From positions 3,440,501 through 3,504,500 of the forward strand of contig NC_007645.1 in the NCBI RefSeq assembly GCF_000012985.1: 64,000 nucleotides of DNA, read 5' to 3'. The notes under the pieces are model-generated. The model saw nothing but the letters and a program-made list of their open reading frames with translations. It had not been told where the DNA came from and ran no database searches. This document shows positions 8,791 through 17,984 of this stretch, piece after piece. The translations under genes were made by a program, and so were the position numbers. Position 1 is the first letter of the stretch; every line of letters begins with the position of its first letter. Source of the stretch: Hahella chejuensis KCTC 2396 (lineage in GTDB: Bacteria > Pseudomonadota > Gammaproteobacteria > Pseudomonadales > Oleiphilaceae).

Positions 8791-8964
8791 ATGAAAAATT
8801 CTATTGAAGCTCCCGAATCCGCTAACACGGAAAAAAAGAGAGAGCTCACCGTCTTTATCTTTCTCGCAGTAATATTGGCGCCTGTCCTTAGCGTCGTCAT
8901 CGTTGGCGTCTACGGATTATCTGTCTGGTTATTACAGCACTTTACCGGTCCGCCCGCCGGCTGA
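8791..8964 (+). CDS. napE: NapE, small membrane component of periplasmic nitrate reductase
   Basis: 57 residues from ATG 8791. An alternative ATG at 8773 has AGGA 9 nt upstream and would add six residues. The sequence 'KKRELTVFIFLAVILAPVLSVVIVGVYGLSVWLLQHFTGPPAG' is the NapE signature: a basic stretch, one membrane helix and a GPP tail. Its exact role is not settled; it is thought to support the Nap complex in the inner membrane. It is the first gene of napEDABC, the order found in Pseudomonas and Paracoccus relatives. Confidence 0.88.
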   Translation: MKNSIEAPESANTEKKRELTVFIFLAVILAPVLSVVIVGVYGLSVWLLQHFTGPPAG

Positions 8965-9077
8965 CGCCACTGAATCAATCAGTGTTATTGGGTTCGCCGC
9001 CGCAAGAGGTTGGGACAAAGCCATCAGAAGCATCATGGCTGTACGCATACTGACGCCATCAATATGAAGGAGGAAGC

Positions 9078-9347
9078 ATGGAACAGGATGAACATATCGT
9101 CAGTTTCCTTATTCAGTGCGCACCGCAGCGGGTTACTTTCCTCTCACAACAGTTGCATCAGCCTCCGACACAAGAAGTCACGCATTCAGAGCACGTCGGC
9201 AAGATTGTTGTGGTGATGGCGACTACCTGTAGAGAAACGGTTTCTAATTTTCTGAACGACACGCCCCATTTGGCGGGCGTTTATAGCGTCAATCTGATCT
9301 ATCACCACTGTGAGCGCGCCAGCGAGCTCGACCGGAATATGTCTTAA
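9078..9347 (+). CDS. napD: NapD, NapA-specific Tat proofreading chaperone
   Basis: 89 residues. AGGAGG lies 5 nt before the ATG. The compact ferredoxin-like fold is visible as 'HIVSFLIQCAPQRVTFLSQQLHQPPTQEV' and 'GKIVVVMATTCRETVSNFLNDTPHLAGVYSVNLIYHHCE', matching NapD. Family members bind the twin-arginine signal of NapA in the cytoplasm and hold it until the molybdenum cofactor is inserted. It lies between napE and napA, as expected. Confidence 0.92.
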   Translation: MEQDEHIVSFLIQCAPQRVTFLSQQLHQPPTQEVTHSEHVGKIVVVMATTCRETVSNFLNDTPHLAGVYSVNLIYHHCERASELDRNMS

Positions 9348-9397
9348 CGGAAGCTCCTTTCGCTTTATAGCGCTCCCCAGAGCACAGGTAGTGCGAT

Positions 9398-11890
9398 ATG
9401 ACTACACGAAGAGAGTTCATCAAGCGTTCCGCGGCGGTAACCGCCGCCTGCACCGCGGGCATCAGTCTTTCTGGCGAAGCCAGCAATGTCATTACTGATT
9501 CGGAATACACCCGCCTGAAGTGGTCCAAAGCGCCCTGCCGGTTCTGCGGAACAGGCTGCAGCGTTAATGTCGCGGTTAAGGATAATCAAGTGGTGGCGAC
9601 TCACGGAGACATCCAGTCGGAAGTCAACAGAGGCCTTAACTGCGTCAAAGGGTACTTCTTATCCAAAATTATGTACGGAAAGGACCGGCTTACTCAGCCG
9701 TTGCTGCGTAAGAAGAACGGGGAGTATCACAAAGACGGCGATTTCACGCCGGTGACGTGGGATGAAGCTTTTGACGTGATGGCGAAGCAGTTTAAAAAGA
9801 CGCTCAAAGAAAAAGGGCCAACCGCTGTCGGTATGTTTGGCTCAGGGCAATGGACAGTATGGGAAGGCTATGCGGCCGTCAAACTGTATAAAGCCGGATT
9901 TCGCTCCAATAATATTGACCCCAATGCGCGCCATTGTATGGCGTCTGCGGTCGCAGGGTTTATGCGGACGTTCGGAATTGATGAGCCCATGGGCTGCTAT
10001 GATGATATCGAACATGCGGACGCCTTCGTTCTCTGGGGCTCCAACATGGCGGAGATGCACCCTATCCTATGGACGCGAGTGACTGACCGCCGCTTAAGCC
10101 ATCCCCATGTCAAAGTCGCCGTCCTGTCGACCTTTCAGCACCGATGCTTCGATCTGGCCGATCTACCCATTATCTTCACGCCCCAGGCGGACCTGGCGAT
10201 ATTGAACTACATCGCCCGATATATTATTGAAAAGGACATGGTCAACTGGGACTTCGTTAATAAACACGTCCGTTTCAAAGTCGGCGCTGCGGATATTGGC
10301 TATGGTTTGCGCCCGGAGCACCAGTTGGAACTGGCGGCGGCGAACGCCAGCAATCCCGGCGGCGCCAAAGACAGTTCCTTCGAAGAATATAAAAATTTTC
10401 TGCAACAGTATGACGCTCAATTTGTCTCGAAACTATCCGGGGCGTCCAAGGAAAAGCTGGATCAATTAGCGGAGCTTTACGCCAATCCCAAGACCAGAGT
10501 CACCTCCTTTTGGACCATGGGCTTCAATCAGCATACGCGAGGCGTATGGTGTAACAATCTCGTCTATAACCTGCACCTGTTGACAGGAAAAATTTCCAGT
10601 CCCGGAAACAGTCCCTTTTCGTTGACCGGGCAGCCTTCCGCCTGCGGCACCGCACGTGAAGTGGGTACGTTCGCTCACAGACTGCCCGCCGACATGGTGG
10701 TCACCAACCCTAAACATCCAGAGTTTGCTGAAAAAACCTGGAAGATACCGCCAGGGGTCATTCCTGACAAACCCGGATACCACGCGGTCCTGCAAAATCG
10801 CAAGCTCCGCGACGGAGAACTGAACGCCTATTGGGTCCAGGTTAACAATAACGTGCAGGCTGCCCCCAACATGCTGGAAGAAACCCTGCCGGGCTATCGT
10901 AACCCCAATAACTTTATCGTGGTTTCCGAAGCCTATCCCACTGTAACCTCACAAGCCGCTGACCTTATTCTGCCTGCGGCAATGTGGGTTGAAAAAGAAG
11001 GCGCATACGGGAATGCGGAAAGAAGAACACAATTCTGGCGTCAGTTGGTCAGTGCGCCAGGAGAAGCAAAGTCAGATCTTTGGCAGATAATGGAGTTCTC
11101 CAAACGCTTTACGACAGATGAAGTCTGGCCGGAAGAAATACTTTCCAAGAGCCCGGAATTCAAAGGTAAGTCTTTATTTGACGTGTTATTTGCAAACAAT
11201 AGCGTGAATAAGTATTCCATTGAGGAAATAGACCCGAATTATAAAAATCACGAGTCTGAACACTTCGGTTTTTACGTTCAGAAAGGCCTGTTTGAAGAGT
11301 ACGCTATTTTTGGCAGAGGCCACGGTCACGACCTGGCTGAGTTTGATCGCTACCATGAAGCGAGAGGATTACGCTGGCCCGTCGTAGACGGTAAAGAAAC
11401 CCTCTGGCGATTCCGCGAAGGCTCGGACCCCTATGTCAAAAAGGGCGCTGGATATCAGTTTTACGGGCATTCGGACGGTAAAGCGATAATCTTCGCCCTG
11501 CCCTATGAGCCACCCGCTGAGTCTCCTGATCAGGATTATCCCTACTGGCTTGTGACAGGTAGAGTTCTTGAGCACTGGCACTCAGGGAGTATGACCCAGC
11601 GAGTCCCCGAACTTTATCTCGCAGTGCCTGACGCCCTGGTCTATATGCACCCTGACGACGCCCGCAAGCTCGGCGTTCGCAGAGGCGATGAAATCAAAGT
11701 CGTGTCCCGCCGCGGCGAAATGCGCAGCCGGGTGGAAACCCGCGGCAGAAATAAACCTCCCGTAGGTTTGGTGTTCGTCCCGTGGTTCGACGCCAGTCAA
11801 CTCATCAACAAATGCACCCTGGACGCGACGGACCCCATTTCCAAACAGACTGACTTCAAGAAGTGTGCGGTCAAGCTGATCAAGGTATAG
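9398..11890 (+). CDS. napA: NapA, catalytic subunit of periplasmic nitrate reductase
   Basis: 830 residues, the normal length. It reduces nitrate to nitrite in the periplasm using a bis-MGD molybdenum cofactor and one [4Fe-4S] cluster. A twin-arginine signal is at the N-terminus ([15 protein letters not shown]). The cluster ligands are in CRFCGTGC and the downstream LNCVKG. The Mo ligand Cys lies in [13 protein letters not shown], followed by the family stretch '[15 protein letters not shown]'. The C-terminal molybdopterin-binding domain includes '[19 protein letters not shown]'. Start: ATG with AGGT about 10 nt ahead. It overlaps no neighbour and lies 9 bp from napB. Confidence 0.97.
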   Translation: MTTRREFIKRSAAVTAACTAGISLSGEASNVITDSEYTRLKWSKAPCRFCGTGCSVNVAVKDNQVVATHGDIQSEVNRGLNCVKGYFLSKIMYGKDRLTQPLLRKKNGEYHKDGDFTPVTWDEAFDVMAKQFKKTLKEKGPTAVGMFGSGQWTVWEGYAAVKLYKAGFRSNNIDPNARHCMASAVAGFMRTFGIDEPMGCYDDIEHADAFVLWGSNMAEMHPILWTRVTDRRLSHPHVKVAVLSTFQHRCFDLADLPIIFTPQADLAILNYIARYIIEKDMVNWDFVNKHVRFKVGAADIGYGLRPEHQLELAAANASNPGGAKDSSFEEYKNFLQQYDAQFVSKLSGASKEKLDQLAELYANPKTRVTSFWTMGFNQHTRGVWCNNLVYNLHLLTGKISSPGNSPFSLTGQPSACGTAREVGTFAHRLPADMVVTNPKHPEFAEKTWKIPPGVIPDKPGYHAVLQNRKLRDGELNAYWVQVNNNVQAAPNMLEETLPGYRNPNNFIVVSEAYPTVTSQAADLILPAAMWVEKEGAYGNAERRTQFWRQLVSAPGEAKSDLWQIMEFSKRFTTDEVWPEEILSKSPEFKGKSLFDVLFANNSVNKYSIEEIDPNYKNHESEHFGFYVQKGLFEEYAIFGRGHGHDLAEFDRYHEARGLRWPVVDGKETLWRFREGSDPYVKKGAGYQFYGHSDGKAIIFALPYEPPAESPDQDYPYWLVTGRVLEHWHSGSMTQRVPELYLAVPDALVYMHPDDARKLGVRRGDEIKVVSRRGEMRSRVETRGRNKPPVGLVFVPWFDASQLINKCTLDATDPISKQTDFKKCAVKLIKV

Positions 11891-11899
11891 GGGGATGCA

Positions 11900-12346
11900 A
11901 TGAAAAAATGGCTTATTCTTCTCGCTCTACCAGTTATCACCGCGCTGGTCTGGGCGGAAAACATTGCAACGCTGCGAAACGCGCCTTTAGATGAAAATCC
12001 AGAACCGCCCTATATCCCACAGGTACTGAACGAGGATATCAAGCGGGAACGGGCCTACCCTATGCAGCCTCCCACGATCCCGCACAAGATCGATAACTAT
12101 CAGGTGGACCTCAATAATAATCAATGCATGCATTGTCATAGCCGGCACCGCATTGAGATATCGCAGGCGCCAATGGTTAGCGTCACCCATTATATGGACC
12201 GAGAGGGAAATTTCCTGGCGGAGGTTTCTCCACGACGCTATTTCTGCAATCAGTGCCACGTGCCGCAGACCAACGCCAAACCGCTGGTTGAGAACAATTT
12301 TAAGGACATACGGCAGATCATTCAGGATAAGCGTAAGGAGCAATAG
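11900..12346 (+). CDS. napB: NapB, dihaem cytochrome c of nitrate reductase
   Basis: 148 residues with a cleavable signal peptide ([15 protein letters not shown]). Two c-type haem motifs, CMHCH and CNQCH, are present, along with the axial-ligand region '[10 protein letters not shown]' typical of NapB. It passes electrons from NapC to NapA in the periplasm. A GGGGGA stretch 5 nt before the ATG is the ribosome site, and the gap to napC is 2 bp, showing a tight operon. Confidence 0.96.
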   Translation: MKKWLILLALPVITALVWAENIATLRNAPLDENPEPPYIPQVLNEDIKRERAYPMQPPTIPHKIDNYQVDLNNNQCMHCHSRHRIEISQAPMVSVTHYMDREGNFLAEVSPRRYFCNQCHVPQTNAKPLVENNFKDIRQIIQDKRKEQ

Positions 12347-12348
12347 CT

Positions 12349-12942
12349 ATGAGAGCTATGCGCTGGATAAAGCCGCTATGGCGTACGCTCAATCGCCCAA
12401 GCGTCCACTTTTCTCTTGGCTTTCTGGTTATGGGAGGCTTCATAGGAGGCATCGTATTCTGGGGGGGCTTTAATACCGCCTTAGAAGCGACGAACGAGGA
12501 ACGCTTTTGCATTAGCTGTCATGAGATGGAAAGTAACGTCTATCGTGAGCTTCAGGACACCATTCACTGGGCCAATCGCTCAGGCGTCCGCGCCACCTGC
12601 CCTGATTGTCATGTCCCCCACAATTGGACCGATAAGATCGCCAGAAAGATGCAGGCGTCCAAGGAAGTCTGGGGTTGGCTCTTCGGTACGATAAACACCA
12701 AAGAAAAATTCGAAGCAAACCGGCGGGAACTGGCTGAGCATGAATGGGCGCGTTTTAAGGCGAACAACTCTCTTGAATGTCGAAACTGTCATTCCGTCGA
12801 GTCTATGGACTTCACTCGCCAAAGCAAACGGGCTCGTGAGGCGCATGCAGGCTTCCTCGTTACTGGTGAGAAAACCTGCATAGACTGTCATAAAGGCATC
12901 GCCCATCGCTTACCCAACATGGCGGACGTAGAAGACTGGTAA
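12349..12942 (+). CDS. napC: NapC, membrane-anchored tetrahaem quinol dehydrogenase
   Basis: 197 residues. One N-terminal membrane helix (about 22-42) anchors a periplasmic domain with four haem motifs: CISCH, CPDCH, CRNCH and CIDCH. NapC/NirT proteins oxidise quinol and feed NapB. AGGAG lies 9 nt before the first ATG; a second in-frame ATG three codons later is possible. No napF, napG or napH is present nearby, so quinol oxidation should run through NapC alone. Confidence 0.96.
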   Translation: MRAMRWIKPLWRTLNRPSVHFSLGFLVMGGFIGGIVFWGGFNTALEATNEERFCISCHEMESNVYRELQDTIHWANRSGVRATCPDCHVPHNWTDKIARKMQASKEVWGWLFGTINTKEKFEANRRELAEHEWARFKANNSLECRNCHSVESMDFTRQSKRAREAHAGFLVTGEKTCIDCHKGIAHRLPNMADVEDW

Positions 12943-12984
12943 CCGTCAGCTCACGCCTGGCCTGTTATGGAAAGCTTCAAAGTT

Positions 12985-14625
12985 TCAATTAACCTTAAAC
13001 TGCCCGGCCTGTTGGATAAGGATTGCGCTTACCTGGCGAAGGCTTTCGCATGACGACCTAACCTGGTCTATAGACTCCGAGTTTTCCTCCGCAATTACGG
13101 CGATGTTGCTGACGTTTTTGTTTATTTCTTCTGAAACCAAACTCTGTTGTTCTGAAGCCGTAGCGATTTGGTTATTAACGTCGTTGATTTCGGTAATGGA
13201 CGTTATGACCTTGTCCAACGCATTCTCGACACGTTGCGTCTGTTCTTGCGCTCCACGCGCTTTATGGAGACTTTTTTCCATCGCGGATACGGCTGAAGAG
13301 GCGCCGGTTTGCAGTTTTCCAATCATCTCATTAATTTCCTGAGTGGAGTGCTGGGTTTTACTGGCCAAGGCTCTCACTTCATCCGCAACGACAGCGAACC
13401 CCCGCCCCAGCTCTCCCGCCCGCGCAGCTTCTATTGCCGCATTCAACGCCAGCAAGTTGGTCTGTTCGGCGATACTCTCTATGACCGTCAGTACGCTGCC
13501 GATGTTTACCGTCTCAGTTTTAAGCGCCTCGATCGATAAAGTCGTCCTGTTCATTTCGGCGGCAAGTTCATCCACTGTCAGCAATGTATTTTTCATGATA
13601 AGCCGTCCTTGATCAGAATCAGTGTCCGCATCAGCAGCGCATTGCGCAGCCCTGTTTGCATTTTGAGCAATTTCCTGCGCGGAAGCTGACATTTGGTTCA
13701 TGGCGCTGGCGACTTGATCCGTTTCCTTTTGTTGATTCTGGGCGTTGTCAACGCTCTTCATCGCTGCGTTGGATAACTCATCCACAGAAAGAGTCAGCAA
13801 ACCAATAGATGAAGTTACATTGGTGACTAAATTTCTGATTTTATCTACGAACGTATTGAACTGTACGGAAAGAGCGGCAAGCTCGTCCCGACCCTCCGTT
13901 TGCAGATAGACCGTTAAGTCTCCGTCGCCAGAGGCGATATCGCCCATCCTTTCTAAAGTTCTATTTAGTGGGTTCGTAACGCTGTTGGCGACGATCATGA
14001 GGATAAACAGTAAAAGGAGAATGATAATGCTCACCGTCACAAGCACTTCAATCATCTGCTGGAATAAAACAGCTTCGACATCATCGACATAAACCCCTGA
14101 TCCGACTATCCATCCCCAGGGCTCGAAACCTTTCACATAACTGACCTTGGCCACGGGGTCCTTATGTCCGGGTTTCGGCCAATAATAAGGCACAAATCCA
14201 GCTTTATTTTGTTTCACCACGGAAACAAACTCTCGAAAGAGATAAACGCCATTCGGATCTTTTAAATCATATAATCTTTTTCCATTCAGCTCAGGCTTTA
14301 TGGGATGCATGAGCACAGTATGATTGAGGTCGTTGATCCAGATATATTCGCTGCCGGCATAACGAATGCTCTCAATTGTACGCAGCGCCTGCTCACGCGC
14401 TTTGGCTTCCTCCAGCGTCCCATCCGCCGCTTTCTTCTGATACGAGGCGATGATGCTTATCGCTGCGTCGACCGCATTTCTGGCGCTTTCCTTTTTGCCG
14501 GCCATGAGATTTTTGCTGGCGTTAAAGTACGTCATTGTGACGACGGCGAAGAGACCAACAACGAAAAGGAACAAAATCAGGTAGAAGCGATGCCGAATGG
14601 TAATTTGGCGCAAGTAGCTCAACAT
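12985..14625 (-). CDS. Methyl-accepting chemotaxis protein with single Cache sensor
   Basis: 546 residues. Membrane helix (11-33), periplasmic sCache_2-type domain (about 40-190, with '[25 protein letters not shown]' and '[15 protein letters not shown]'), second membrane helix (192-213), HAMP (215-268) and a cytoplasmic signalling domain with the hairpin tip '[32 protein letters not shown]'. It should control flagellar bias through CheA/CheW. Cache ligands in this family are often small organic acids, but none can be assigned. It converges on napC with a 42-bp gap, so a link with nitrate is positional only. Confidence 0.95.
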   Translation of the reverse strand: MLSYLRQITIRHRFYLILFLFVVGLFAVVTMTYFNASKNLMAGKKESARNAVDAAISIIASYQKKAADGTLEEAKAREQALRTIESIRYAGSEYIWINDLNHTVLMHPIKPELNGKRLYDLKDPNGVYLFREFVSVVKQNKAGFVPYYWPKPGHKDPVAKVSYVKGFEPWGWIVGSGVYVDDVEAVLFQQMIEVLVTVSIIILLLLFILMIVANSVTNPLNRTLERMGDIASGDGDLTVYLQTEGRDELAALSVQFNTFVDKIRNLVTNVTSSIGLLTLSVDELSNAAMKSVDNAQNQQKETDQVASAMNQMSASAQEIAQNANRAAQCAADADTDSDQGRLIMKNTLLTVDELAAEMNRTTLSIEALKTETVNIGSVLTVIESIAEQTNLLALNAAIEAARAGELGRGFAVVADEVRALASKTQHSTQEINEMIGKLQTGASSAVSAMEKSLHKARGAQEQTQRVENALDKVITSITEINDVNNQIATASEQQSLVSEEINKNVSNIAVIAEENSESIDQVRSSCESLRQVSAILIQQAGQFKVN

Positions 14626-14778
14626 TAAGACCCCCTTGGTAATGCGTAAGGGTTACAAGGTCATTGGTGGAGCCAGTCACCCAACGACTATGGAAGTCGT
14701 TCAGAATTGGCCTGTATATTTTTTAACCTTGTCGAATAACAAGGATGCTGACCTGGATCAATTCTGCAGCCATAAACT

Positions 14779-14860
14779 ATTATTAACATGGCAATAATAT
14801 TGGCATGTTAATAACACGGCGCAAGCATGCGCCTGCGCGGCGACGAGCCGGATTAATAAT
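14779..14860. repeat. Composite repeat, copy 4 (two central stems lost)
   Basis: Begins ATTATTAACATG and pairs with CATGTTAATAA to form the first long stem, then carries the GGCGCAAGCATGCGCC hairpin and CGCGGCGACGAGCCG, and closes directly with GATTAATAAT. The GACAGGGCC and GCAGACAAATAG stems are absent. It lies between the chemoreceptor gene's upstream side and the small 14874 frame. Confidence 0.75.
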
Positions 14861-14873
14861 AGTATCTCTGTGG

Positions 14874-15077
14874 TTATTGAGACTCATTTTGCCTGACAAG
14901 AATTTTGACATTTTCCGTCTTGAAACCAATATATGACCCTGGAGTAACATCAGCATCGTAGTAGGAATTTATCGGGCCTGACGTATCAACGATCAATCCA
15001 GTAGTCTCATCGCAATCAATTTTGACAACTTTAACGGTAATCCAACATATCCCGCCATGGGATGTTAAAGTCACCAT
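14874..15077 (-). CDS. Small unknown protein, possibly a 5'-truncated gene
   Basis: 67 residues from ATG 15077. The same frame stays open upstream for about 30 more codons (reading ...PPNLGDMVTLTSHGG) back to a TGA without another ATG, which suggests that the true start is non-standard or that the 5' end has been lost. The sequence looks like a small beta-barrel ('GDMVTLTSHGGICWITVKVVKI...GSYIGFKTENVKILV'), but I do not recognise the family. It ends next to a composite repeat. Confidence 0.4.
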   Translation of the reverse strand: MVTLTSHGGICWITVKVVKIDCDETTGLIVDTSGPINSYYDADVTPGSYIGFKTENVKILVRQNESQ

Positions 15078-15554
15078 GTCTCCCAGATTTGGGGGGCTCT
15101 TTGAATCAAGCGGCGATTTCCCATATATGCTGATTAGTCCCGTTATTGGTATCCCATTTTTTCATCTGAAGTCTCGATTTTCCCTGCCTTCAAAACTGTC
15201 GTTGCGATTAACCTTAAAATCACATTTAAAGATGACTTGAAGGCCTGTTTCATTATCGTAGATCTACCGTCGCCTGCCGACGCTGGAATGTGATAGTTTG
15301 CAAATTGATTTATTCTCGCCACAAGTTCCATCAAGTTCCGAAAAGTATAAGAACTTTCACATTATTTTTCACTTAAGGATAATTACGGTTATAACGGTAA
15401 CAAAATAAATTTGTGTGTTACCAATCCATTACCAGAAAGCATGATAAAGCGCCTTGTTGCTTTATCATTCCGTGCTATACCTAAACTAATCCAAGGAAAG
15501 ACGTTTGACGAGTTATGGATATTTATATTGACTGAATAACATTCGGTAATCGCC
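15078..15554. other. Intergenic region with hairpin, no clear gene
   Basis: About 475 bp, AT-rich from 15340 onward. A weak 63-codon minus-strand frame has no recognisable features. The right part holds the palindrome described at 15441-15468 and probably the promoter of the adenylate cyclase gene. Confidence 0.5.
15441..15468. promoter_or_regulatory. Perfect 10-bp hairpin upstream of adenylate cyclase gene
   Basis: ATGATAAAGC, 8-nt loop, GCTTTATCAT. It lies 87 bp before the start codon at 15555. It has no T-run on either side strong enough to call a terminator, so an operator or leader structure is as likely. Confidence 0.4.
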
Positions 15555-16451
15555 ATGGCTCAGAGTTCCGCCGTATTATTTGCCGATATTGCAGGCAGTT
15601 CCTGTCTATACAAGCAGATTGGAGATAAAAGAGCGAAGGAGGCGGTCTTCTCCTGCTTCTATCTTATGCAGCGTCTTGCCGAGGAGCACGGCGGGACGGT
15701 GGTTAAAACCATCGGCGACGAACTGATGGTGCGATTCCACACTGTGGATGAGGCTGTCAAGACCGCTTGCGCTATCCAAAGGGAACTGGAGCCGAGTGTG
15801 AATAGTGGTCCCGGTCTGTCAGTAAAGATAGGCATTCATTTTGGACCGGTTATTGTCGAGAGAAATGATATTTTCGGCGATACCGTCAATACAGCCGCCC
15901 GCATGGTTTCAATCGCCAACGCCAAACAAATTGTCGTTAGCGAGGAAGCCGCCGCAGTCCTGTCCGCCGAGTTCCAAGCTCAAATAACCACTTTTGACTG
16001 CGTAAAAATAAAATCATTCCAGAGAGACTCTATCCTGTATCTTGTCGACTGGCGTCAAAGCGGCGGCGACAGCGGCTTCTCAACCATGATCAGCTTTGAC
16101 AATCATGATCTGAAATCGCATACGACCAGTAAGGGAATGCATTTGGTCTATCAGCGCAGGGATATTGTGCTGTCGCCACAGCTGGATAGCTTTAACGTGG
16201 GGAGAGACCAGGATATATGTGATTTGATATTGCAGGTTCAATATGCTTCCAGGAAGCATTTCTGGATTGAGTATCGACGAGGAAAGTTTGTTTTAGTGGA
16301 TCACAGCACCAATGGAACCTGGGTCAAAATGGATGATGAAAAAGAAATTTACCTGAAACGCGAAGAACTGCCTTTGTGGGGACGCGGCGTTATAAGCGCC
16401 GGTCAACCCCTCGCCTGCAATCAGTCCCATCGCATCGAATTCTTTCACTGA
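15555..16451 (+). CDS. Class III adenylate cyclase fused to an FHA domain
   Basis: 298 residues, cytoplasmic. Residues 5-165 are a class III cyclase. The metal-binding aspartates are Asp11 (LFADIAGSS) and Asp55 (KTIGDEL). Lys51 is the purine-binding residue usual for ATP, and the 'DTVNTAAR' stretch supplies the transition-state Asn and Arg. Residues about 190-298 are a forkhead-associated phosphothreonine-binding domain with GRD, the S..H turn (ASRKHFWI) and STNGT. The pairing suggests cAMP synthesis tied to Ser/Thr kinase signalling, but no kinase gene is nearby. The ribosome site is weak. Confidence 0.9.
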   Translation: MAQSSAVLFADIAGSSCLYKQIGDKRAKEAVFSCFYLMQRLAEEHGGTVVKTIGDELMVRFHTVDEAVKTACAIQRELEPSVNSGPGLSVKIGIHFGPVIVERNDIFGDTVNTAARMVSIANAKQIVVSEEAAAVLSAEFQAQITTFDCVKIKSFQRDSILYLVDWRQSGGDSGFSTMISFDNHDLKSHTTSKGMHLVYQRRDIVLSPQLDSFNVGRDQDICDLILQVQYASRKHFWIEYRRGKFVLVDHSTNGTWVKMDDEKEIYLKREELPLWGRGVISAGQPLACNQSHRIEFFH

Positions 16452-16460
16452 AGACGCCAT

Positions 16461-16514
16461 GCAGTCCTCCTGACACACGCAGTCATCCTGACACATACAG
16501 TCATCCTGACAAAG
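16461..16514. repeat. Three tandem 18-bp units
   Basis: Three imperfect copies of GCAGTCATCCTGACACAT at 16461-16478, 16479-16496 and 16497-16514, starting 10 bp after the adenylate cyclase stop. On the minus strand they would encode a CQDDCM-like hexapeptide repeat inside a long spurious-looking frame. Period 18 is a multiple of 3. Confidence 0.75.
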
Positions 16515-16680
16515 GAGGCGATTGCTATCTGAAGGCGGGCTATTCGCCAGAGGCGCTCGCTCTAATAATTCATCGGGACGTTGTGGATTTCTATAGCCGC
16601 CAAGGGGCGGGTCGTAAAGCTCATAGGGATCGGCCCCGGTAATACAACCTGATCCGGCTTCCATATAGGGAGAAAATATT

Positions 16681-16726
16681 GACGTGGGAATTTTTACCGC
16701 ATAGTATTTGCGGGAATATTTACCTC
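16681..16726 (+). promoter_or_regulatory. 46-bp element shared with 30761-30806
   Basis: This stretch matches 30761-30806 at about 41 of 46 positions. It contains the dyad CCGCA-N7-TGCGG and two direct copies of GGGAAwwTTTACC-like sequence flanking it. The element ends 120 bp before the polysaccharide lyase ATG. The other copy precedes another secreted carbohydrate-active gene. It looks like an operator for a shared regulator. Confidence 0.6.
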
Positions 16727-16846
16727 TGACGGATTGCGCCGCCGGCGTCTCCCTTTGCACTGCCGATGGGCGCTTACAGGTAAATATAAAAAACGGCGCG
16801 GCAAGCTTCTTAGACCGACGCCTTCAATAACTTAAGGGAAAGAAAC

Positions 16847-17680
16847 ATGGCCAGTAAAAAGAGTCTTATCGCATCAGCAGTTCTATTGGGGCTGTTTTCG
16901 ACAGTGTCACAGGCGAAAATCCTGTATCAGGCGGATTTTGAGCACACCAACATTAAAAAGTATGGAAATGGGTCCGGTAACTGGCCTCAGATATCTCAAA
17001 AAAGCGAACCTTCCTGCGATGGCGACCGCTCAATGAAAGTCGAACTGTACTTTGATCAGAAGAAAAATAAGTACAACTACCGGACGGAACTCACCAACAT
17101 GCAACAGTTCCAGTTCGGCAAAGAATATTGGGTAAGTTTCGCGGCATTCATTCCCAAGAATTGGAAGAATGATGGTAAGTATGACGACATTATCATGCAG
17201 GTTCACGGCACGCCTGACACGAATCTGGGAGAACACTACCGCAACCCGCCCTTAGCGCTGAGCATTCAGGATGGGAAATGGGTGGTCGGCGTTCTGGCTG
17301 ACACCCGTAAGTTAACTCCCAAACCCGGCAAAGGCGTCAAGAAGTACACTCTGAGCAAGAAATACGACAATATCGGCGCTGTGAACAAGGGTAAGTGGAC
17401 GACCTTTGTGATGCAATTTAAAGCCTCCCCTCAGAAAGACGGCTACCTGAATGTATGGGTTGACGGTCGGCAAAAGGTAAAACACACCGGCGGCATATTT
17501 TTTAATGACGCCAAGGGGCCTTACTTCAAAGCCGGCCTATATAAGCCCGGCTGGAAGAAAGGAGCGAACTGGAGCGGACAAATGACCGTCGGCGGATACC
17601 GCCTGCACTACTTCGACGCTCTTAAAATCGGCGACCACAAATCATCCTTCAAGGATATGGCGGTTCAGTGCGGCTCCTGA
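16847..17680 (+). CDS. Secreted polysaccharide lyase, heparin-lyase-I-like fold
   Basis: 277 residues with a signal peptide (1-23, cleaved near SQA-K). The mature protein is a beta-jelly-roll lyase of the Pfam 'Polysacc_lyase' type (as in PL20 glucuronan lyases): 'YRTELTNMQQFQFGKEYWVSFAAFIPKNW', 'DDIIMQVHGTPDTNLGEHYRNPPLALSIQDGKWVV', 'GKWTTFVMQFKASPQKDGYLNVWVDG' and 'GPYFKAGLYKPGW'. It should cut uronic-acid-containing polysaccharide by beta-elimination outside the cell; the exact substrate is not clear. AAGGGAAAG precedes the ATG. The 46-bp element upstream suggests regulated expression. Confidence 0.85.
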   Translation: MASKKSLIASAVLLGLFSTVSQAKILYQADFEHTNIKKYGNGSGNWPQISQKSEPSCDGDRSMKVELYFDQKKNKYNYRTELTNMQQFQFGKEYWVSFAAFIPKNWKNDGKYDDIIMQVHGTPDTNLGEHYRNPPLALSIQDGKWVVGVLADTRKLTPKPGKGVKKYTLSKKYDNIGAVNKGKWTTFVMQFKASPQKDGYLNVWVDGRQKVKHTGGIFFNDAKGPYFKAGLYKPGWKKGANWSGQMTVGGYRLHYFDALKIGDHKSSFKDMAVQCGS

Positions 17681-17705
17681 TCGCTCCCCTTCTCCGCAAA
17701 CGAAG

Positions 17706-17848
17706 TTATTAACATGGCAGTACTCTCCCATGTTAATAATCAGGCGCATGAATGCGCATGCGCGGCGGCTAGCCGCGGGAGACAGGGCCTGACACGCGCA
17801 GGCCCTGTCGTTGCAGACAAATAAAGGAAGCTATTTTGCCTGATTAAT
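17706..17848. repeat. Composite repeat, full-length copy 5
   Basis: A complete 143-bp example. In order: stem 1 TTATTAACATG...CATGTTAATAA, stem 2 GGCGCATGAATGCGC, stem 3 GCGGCTAGCCGC, stem 4 GACAGGGCCTG...CAGGCCCTGTC, stem 5 GCAGACAAATA..GGAAGCTATTTTGCC, closing TGATTAAT. It follows the polysaccharide lyase stop codon by 26 bp and could also act as a terminator. Confidence 0.85.
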
Positions 17849-17984
17849 AGAAACTGAAACTAAAGGAATTGATGCCGTCCCTGTATGTAGAATGCAATGT
17901 AGCTCAGGGAATCCAGGGCTTGAGGTATATTTTCCCTCGAAATCTATTTAGAATTCAGCGTTTATTACTGGCTGATAAAAAGGT

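Larger units (their letters stand above)
16452..16846. other. Spacer upstream of polysaccharide lyase gene
   Basis: About 395 bp containing the 18-bp tandem repeats and the 46-bp shared element at 16681-16726. A minus-strand frame (16293-16760) spans it, but that frame also runs antisense through the cyclase gene and is not believed. Confidence 0.5.

Noticed and set aside
16293-16760. 155-codon minus-strand frame with Cys-rich repeats
   Set aside because: Runs antisense through the FHA domain and through the 46-bp regulatory element; the repeats are explained by the 18-bp DNA tandem repeat.
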